Assembly: GCF_030731045.1 (NCBI RefSeq)
Contig: NZ_JAVALS010000006.1
Coordinates: forward strand, 62,001-126,000
Source of the DNA: Arthrobacter horti
GTDB taxonomy: Bacteria > Actinomycetota > Actinomycetes > Actinomycetales > Micrococcaceae
DNA length: 64,000 nucleotides
Direction of reading: 5' to 3'
Position numbers and translations under genes: made by a program
Shown here: positions 61,794 through 64,000 of the stretch, piece by piece
How the letters are laid out: every line of letters starts with the position of its first letter
Numbering within the stretch: the stretch's first letter is position 1
Notes under the pieces: generated by a model
Databases searched by the model: none
Told to the model about the DNA's origin: nothing
The model's input: the letters and a program-made list of their open reading frames with translations, nothing else

Positions 61794-62750
61794 ATGAGTG
61801 ACTTCGCAGCCATGGCAAGCCGCGTCCGGGACACCGGGCGCGGCTTTGCCGCAGGTGCCGCCAAGACGGCGCTCCTCCTCGGTGCCGCCGGTGCCGCGGG
61901 GCTGGCCTACGGGAGCTGGGAGAAAGACCAGTTCGGCGTCCGCCGGGAGAAGCTGGCCATCCTGCCCGAAAGCTCCGCACCGTTCCGCATCCTGCACCTC
62001 AGTGACATCCACTTCGTGCCGGGTCAGACGAAGAAGGCCGAGTGGCTCCGCTCCCTGGACGCGCACGAACCGGATCTGGTGGTCAATACGGGGGACAACC
62101 TCAGCCACAAGGATGCGATCGATCCGCTGCTGGACGCACTCCGCCCCCTGCTGGAGCGTCCCGGGGTATTCGTGGCCGGCTCCAACGACTACTACGGCCC
62201 GCGGATGAAGAGCCCGCTGAGCTACTTCTCCGGCCCGTCCCGCCAGAAGCCGAAGCCGGTGGAACTGGACTGGCCCAAGCTCCGCTCCGGCTTCGGCATG
62301 GCCGGCTGGGTGGATCTGAACAACCGCAACCAGTCACTGGTCTTCAACCGCATGCGGTTCGACTTCACGGGCATGGATGACCCTCACTTGAAGCGTGAGC
62401 GTTTCGCCGGCTGGCCGCAGGGCAGCGCCAGCACCACGGCACCGTCGGTGCGCATCGGCGTCGTGCATGCGCCGTATCAGCGGGCGCTGGACGCCCTGAC
62501 CGAGGCGGGCTCCCAGCTCATCCTGGCGGGCCACACGCATGGCGGTCAGGTCTGCATCCCGGGCTTCGGCGCGCTGGTGTCCAATTGCGATCTGCCCACC
62601 TGGCGGGCGCGCGGGCTGCATGACTGGGAGAGCAACGGGAGCACGACGCCGGTCAACGTCTCCGCGGGCATCGGCACCTCACGCTTCGCGCCCTACCGTG
62701 TCGCCTGCCGTCCGGAAGCCGTGATCCTGGACCTGGTGGCGAAGGCCTGA
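61794..62750 (+). CDS. Metallophosphoesterase (Rv3683-like)
   Basis: A 318-aa calcineurin-like phosphoesterase. N-terminal signal-anchor (AAKTALLLGAAGAAGLAYG); motifs LHLSDIHFVPG, VNTGDNLSHKD, FVAGSNDYYG (N-D variant of GNHD) and LAGHTHGGQVCIPG. Starts two bases after the ponA2 stop, so the two are coupled. Substrate unknown, possibly a lipid or cell-wall intermediate. Confidence 0.9.
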   Translation: MSDFAAMASRVRDTGRGFAAGAAKTALLLGAAGAAGLAYGSWEKDQFGVRREKLAILPESSAPFRILHLSDIHFVPGQTKKAEWLRSLDAHEPDLVVNTGDNLSHKDAIDPLLDALRPLLERPGVFVAGSNDYYGPRMKSPLSYFSGPSRQKPKPVELDWPKLRSGFGMAGWVDLNNRNQSLVFNRMRFDFTGMDDPHLKRERFAGWPQGSASTTAPSVRIGVVHAPYQRALDALTEAGSQLILAGHTHGGQVCIPGFGALVSNCDLPTWRARGLHDWESNGSTTPVNVSAGIGTSRFAPYRVACRPEAVILDLVAKA

Positions 62751-62758
62751 GCCGTTCC

Positions 62759-62816
62759 GGCGCCCTTCTTGACTCTGGGCGCCACAATTGGGGCACCCAG
62801 AGTCAATTAGGGCGCC
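62759..62816. terminator. Long palindrome after the metallophosphoesterase gene
   Basis: 21-base arms matching at 19 positions with a 16-base loop. Starts 9 bases after the stop codon, so it probably ends the ponA2 operon. Confidence 0.65.
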
Positions 62817-62971
62817 GATCCGCTGTGGCTGTCGCACACGGGCCGAGAGCGCTCCTGCTGCCCACTCACGTTCATTCGCACATCCGGGCATAAACCCGCG
62901 GCGTAGGCTGGTTGCCACAGGTAACGACACGCACGGCACAGCTGACCCGGAAGCGAAGCGAACACCCGACA

Positions 62972-64000
62972 ATGGCGCAGACACAGAGCACCTTCCTCCA
63001 CGCACTCACACGCCTCTATCCCCATCTCAAGCCGATCATGCCCCGGCTGATCATGGGGTTCTTCTCAGCTCTCGGTGCCAGCATCGTGGCCTTGGCCGTC
63101 CCCCAGGTGCTCAAGGTCCTCATCAACGACTCGCTCCACCCCGGCGGCCCGTCCAGCGAGGTGTGGATCGCGGTCCTCGCCGTCCTGGGCCTCGGCATCC
63201 TGGAGGCCGGCCTGATCGCCCTCCGCCGGCAGTTCGTCATCAGCCCCGCCACCACGGTGGAGAACGGGCTCCGCGTCTCCCTCTACCGGCACCTGCAGGA
63301 CCTGGCCGTCGACTTCCACGACCGCTGGGGCTCCGGCCAGCTGCTCTCCCGCGCCATGGCGGATCTGAACTTCCTACGCCGCTGGATGGCCTTCGGCGCC
63401 ATCATGCTGATGGTCACCACCTTGACGGTGATCATCGGCGTCGCCCTCATGTTCAGCATGAGCTGGCAGCTGGCCCTCGTCTTCCTGGCCGCCGCCGTCC
63501 CCATCGTCGCCACCGGTACGCGCTTCCGCCGCAACTTCCTGAAGGTGGCCCGCCGCAGCCAGGACCAGGCCGGCGACCTGGCCACCGCCGTCGAGGAGTC
63601 CGTCCACGGCATCCGCGTCCTGAAGGCCTTCGGCCGCGGCCGCGAGGCCCTGGAGAGTTTCAACGCCCAGGCCGAGGAGCTCCGCGAAACGGAGATCCTC
63701 AAGGCCCGCCAGCTCGCCTTCTTCTCGCTCATCTCCACGCTGCTGCCGGAACTGGCTCTCGGCGTCGGGCTGGTCCTGGGCATCGCGCTCACCGCGAGCG
63801 GCCAGCTCAGCATCGGCGCGCTCGTGGCGTTCTTCGCCACGGCCGCCGTCGTCGCCGGCCCGGTGGAGGCCATCGGCATGCTGCTCTCCATGGCCCTGAC
63901 CGCCAAGTCCGCCATCGACCGCCACTTCGAGGTCATGGACACCCCGGTGACCATCGCGAGCCCGGAGCGCCCGGAGCGCCCGGAACGTCCGGCGCACCTC
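62972..64000 (+). CDS. ABC exporter, membrane-domain part (partial, runs off the window)
   Basis: An open frame from ATG 62972 (MAQTQSTFLHALTRLYPHLK) continues to the window end, 343 residues without a stop. Six predicted helices form a type I ABC exporter transmembrane domain: TVENGLRVSLYRHLQDLAVD and FHDRWGSGQLLSRAMADLNF are the coupling-helix regions, and ATAVEESVHGIRVLKAFGRG is the second. The nucleotide-binding domain lies outside the window. The end has a PER repeat (SPERPERPERP). Confidence 0.88.
   Translation, partial: MAQTQSTFLHALTRLYPHLKPIMPRLIMGFFSALGASIVALAVPQVLKVLINDSLHPGGPSSEVWIAVLAVLGLGILEAGLIALRRQFVISPATTVENGLRVSLYRHLQDLAVDFHDRWGSGQLLSRAMADLNFLRRWMAFGAIMLMVTTLTVIIGVALMFSMSWQLALVFLAAAVPIVATGTRFRRNFLKVARRSQDQAGDLATAVEESVHGIRVLKAFGRGREALESFNAQAEELRETEILKARQLAFFSLISTLLPELALGVGLVLGIALTASGQLSIGALVAFFATAAVVAGPVEAIGMLLSMALTAKSAIDRHFEVMDTPVTIASPERPERPERPAHL

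Overview
The window is a high-GC, gene-dense chromosomal segment of an actinobacterium, most likely Micrococcaceae (Arthrobacter sensu lato). The gene families, the many GTG/TTG starts, the frequent 4-nt start/stop overlaps and several probably leaderless starts all fit. There is no prophage, transposase, CRISPR array, rRNA or tRNA that I can recognise; almost everything is core chromosome, with the novelty in small genes, RNAs and repeats. Much of the order recalls two Mycobacterium tuberculosis neighbourhoods brought together (from memory, not searched): ppx / TIM barrel / proC / small HTH / bS22 / serB-like (Rv0496-Rv0505c), and topA / helicase-Tad locus / acs / marP / Nudix / nth / crp / ponA2 / metallophosphoesterase (Rv3646c-Rv3683).

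Layout. 1-1645 (minus): ccdA (cut by the window edge), TlpA-like thiol-disulfide lipoprotein and a histidine phosphatase, i.e. cytochrome c maturation. 1919-2464: YceI protein behind a repressor-like inverted repeat. 2673-4976: three tandem paralogous small membrane proteins. 4979-5976 (minus): rex and a glutaredoxin-like protein, divergent from a SerB-like HAD phosphatase. 6882-7340: gene-free stretch with a pair of inverted about 70-bp repeats. 7360-7829 (minus): 32-aa ribosomal protein bS22 and a small HTH protein. 8004-9310 (minus): DAHP synthase preceded by an aromatic-rich leader peptide (W-Y-A-Y-F), a hairpin and a good promoter: a probable attenuator. 9521-13255: sulfate ABC transporter operon. 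13272-18330: ArsR regulator, AcuC deacetylase, KtrB/KtrA potassium uptake, proC. 18467-18845: a duplicated structured RNA locus. 18925-22417 (minus): copper operon (Cys-rich mini-protein, CPH-type P-ATPase, DUF6153-like, DUF305) with a CsoR-type operator exactly between -35 and -10. 22606-27884 (minus): TIM-barrel isomerase, Ppx/GppA, topA, HTH regulator. 27938-35636: methyltransferase, NCS1 permease with alcohol dehydrogenase, SnoaL, TMEM175 channel, lipoprotein, TrhO, GNAT.

35688-43146: DEAH helicase with DUF1998-like zinc region, convergent with a seven-gene Tad/Flp-type secretion operon (cpaE-cpaF-tadB-tadC-DUF4244-tadE-tadE-like) whose CpaE lacks both Walker A lysines. 43268-50569: family A DNA polymerase/exonuclease, Nudix CoA hydrolase, nth, a large Pro/Glu-rich membrane protein with a DNA tandem repeat, and acs. 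50720-54440: MetE-like protein and SolA-like oxidase divergent from a DeoR regulator across a palindromic operator, then aroQ. 54470-59453: RibD-like reductase, Nudix, marP divergent from crp, Nudix, RidA, DUF4177. 59509-64000: bifunctional penicillin-binding protein, metallophosphoesterase and the 5' part of an ABC exporter.

The items most worth follow-up are the aromatic leader peptide, the twin structured RNAs, the degenerate copper mini-protein and the family of very long intergenic hairpins.
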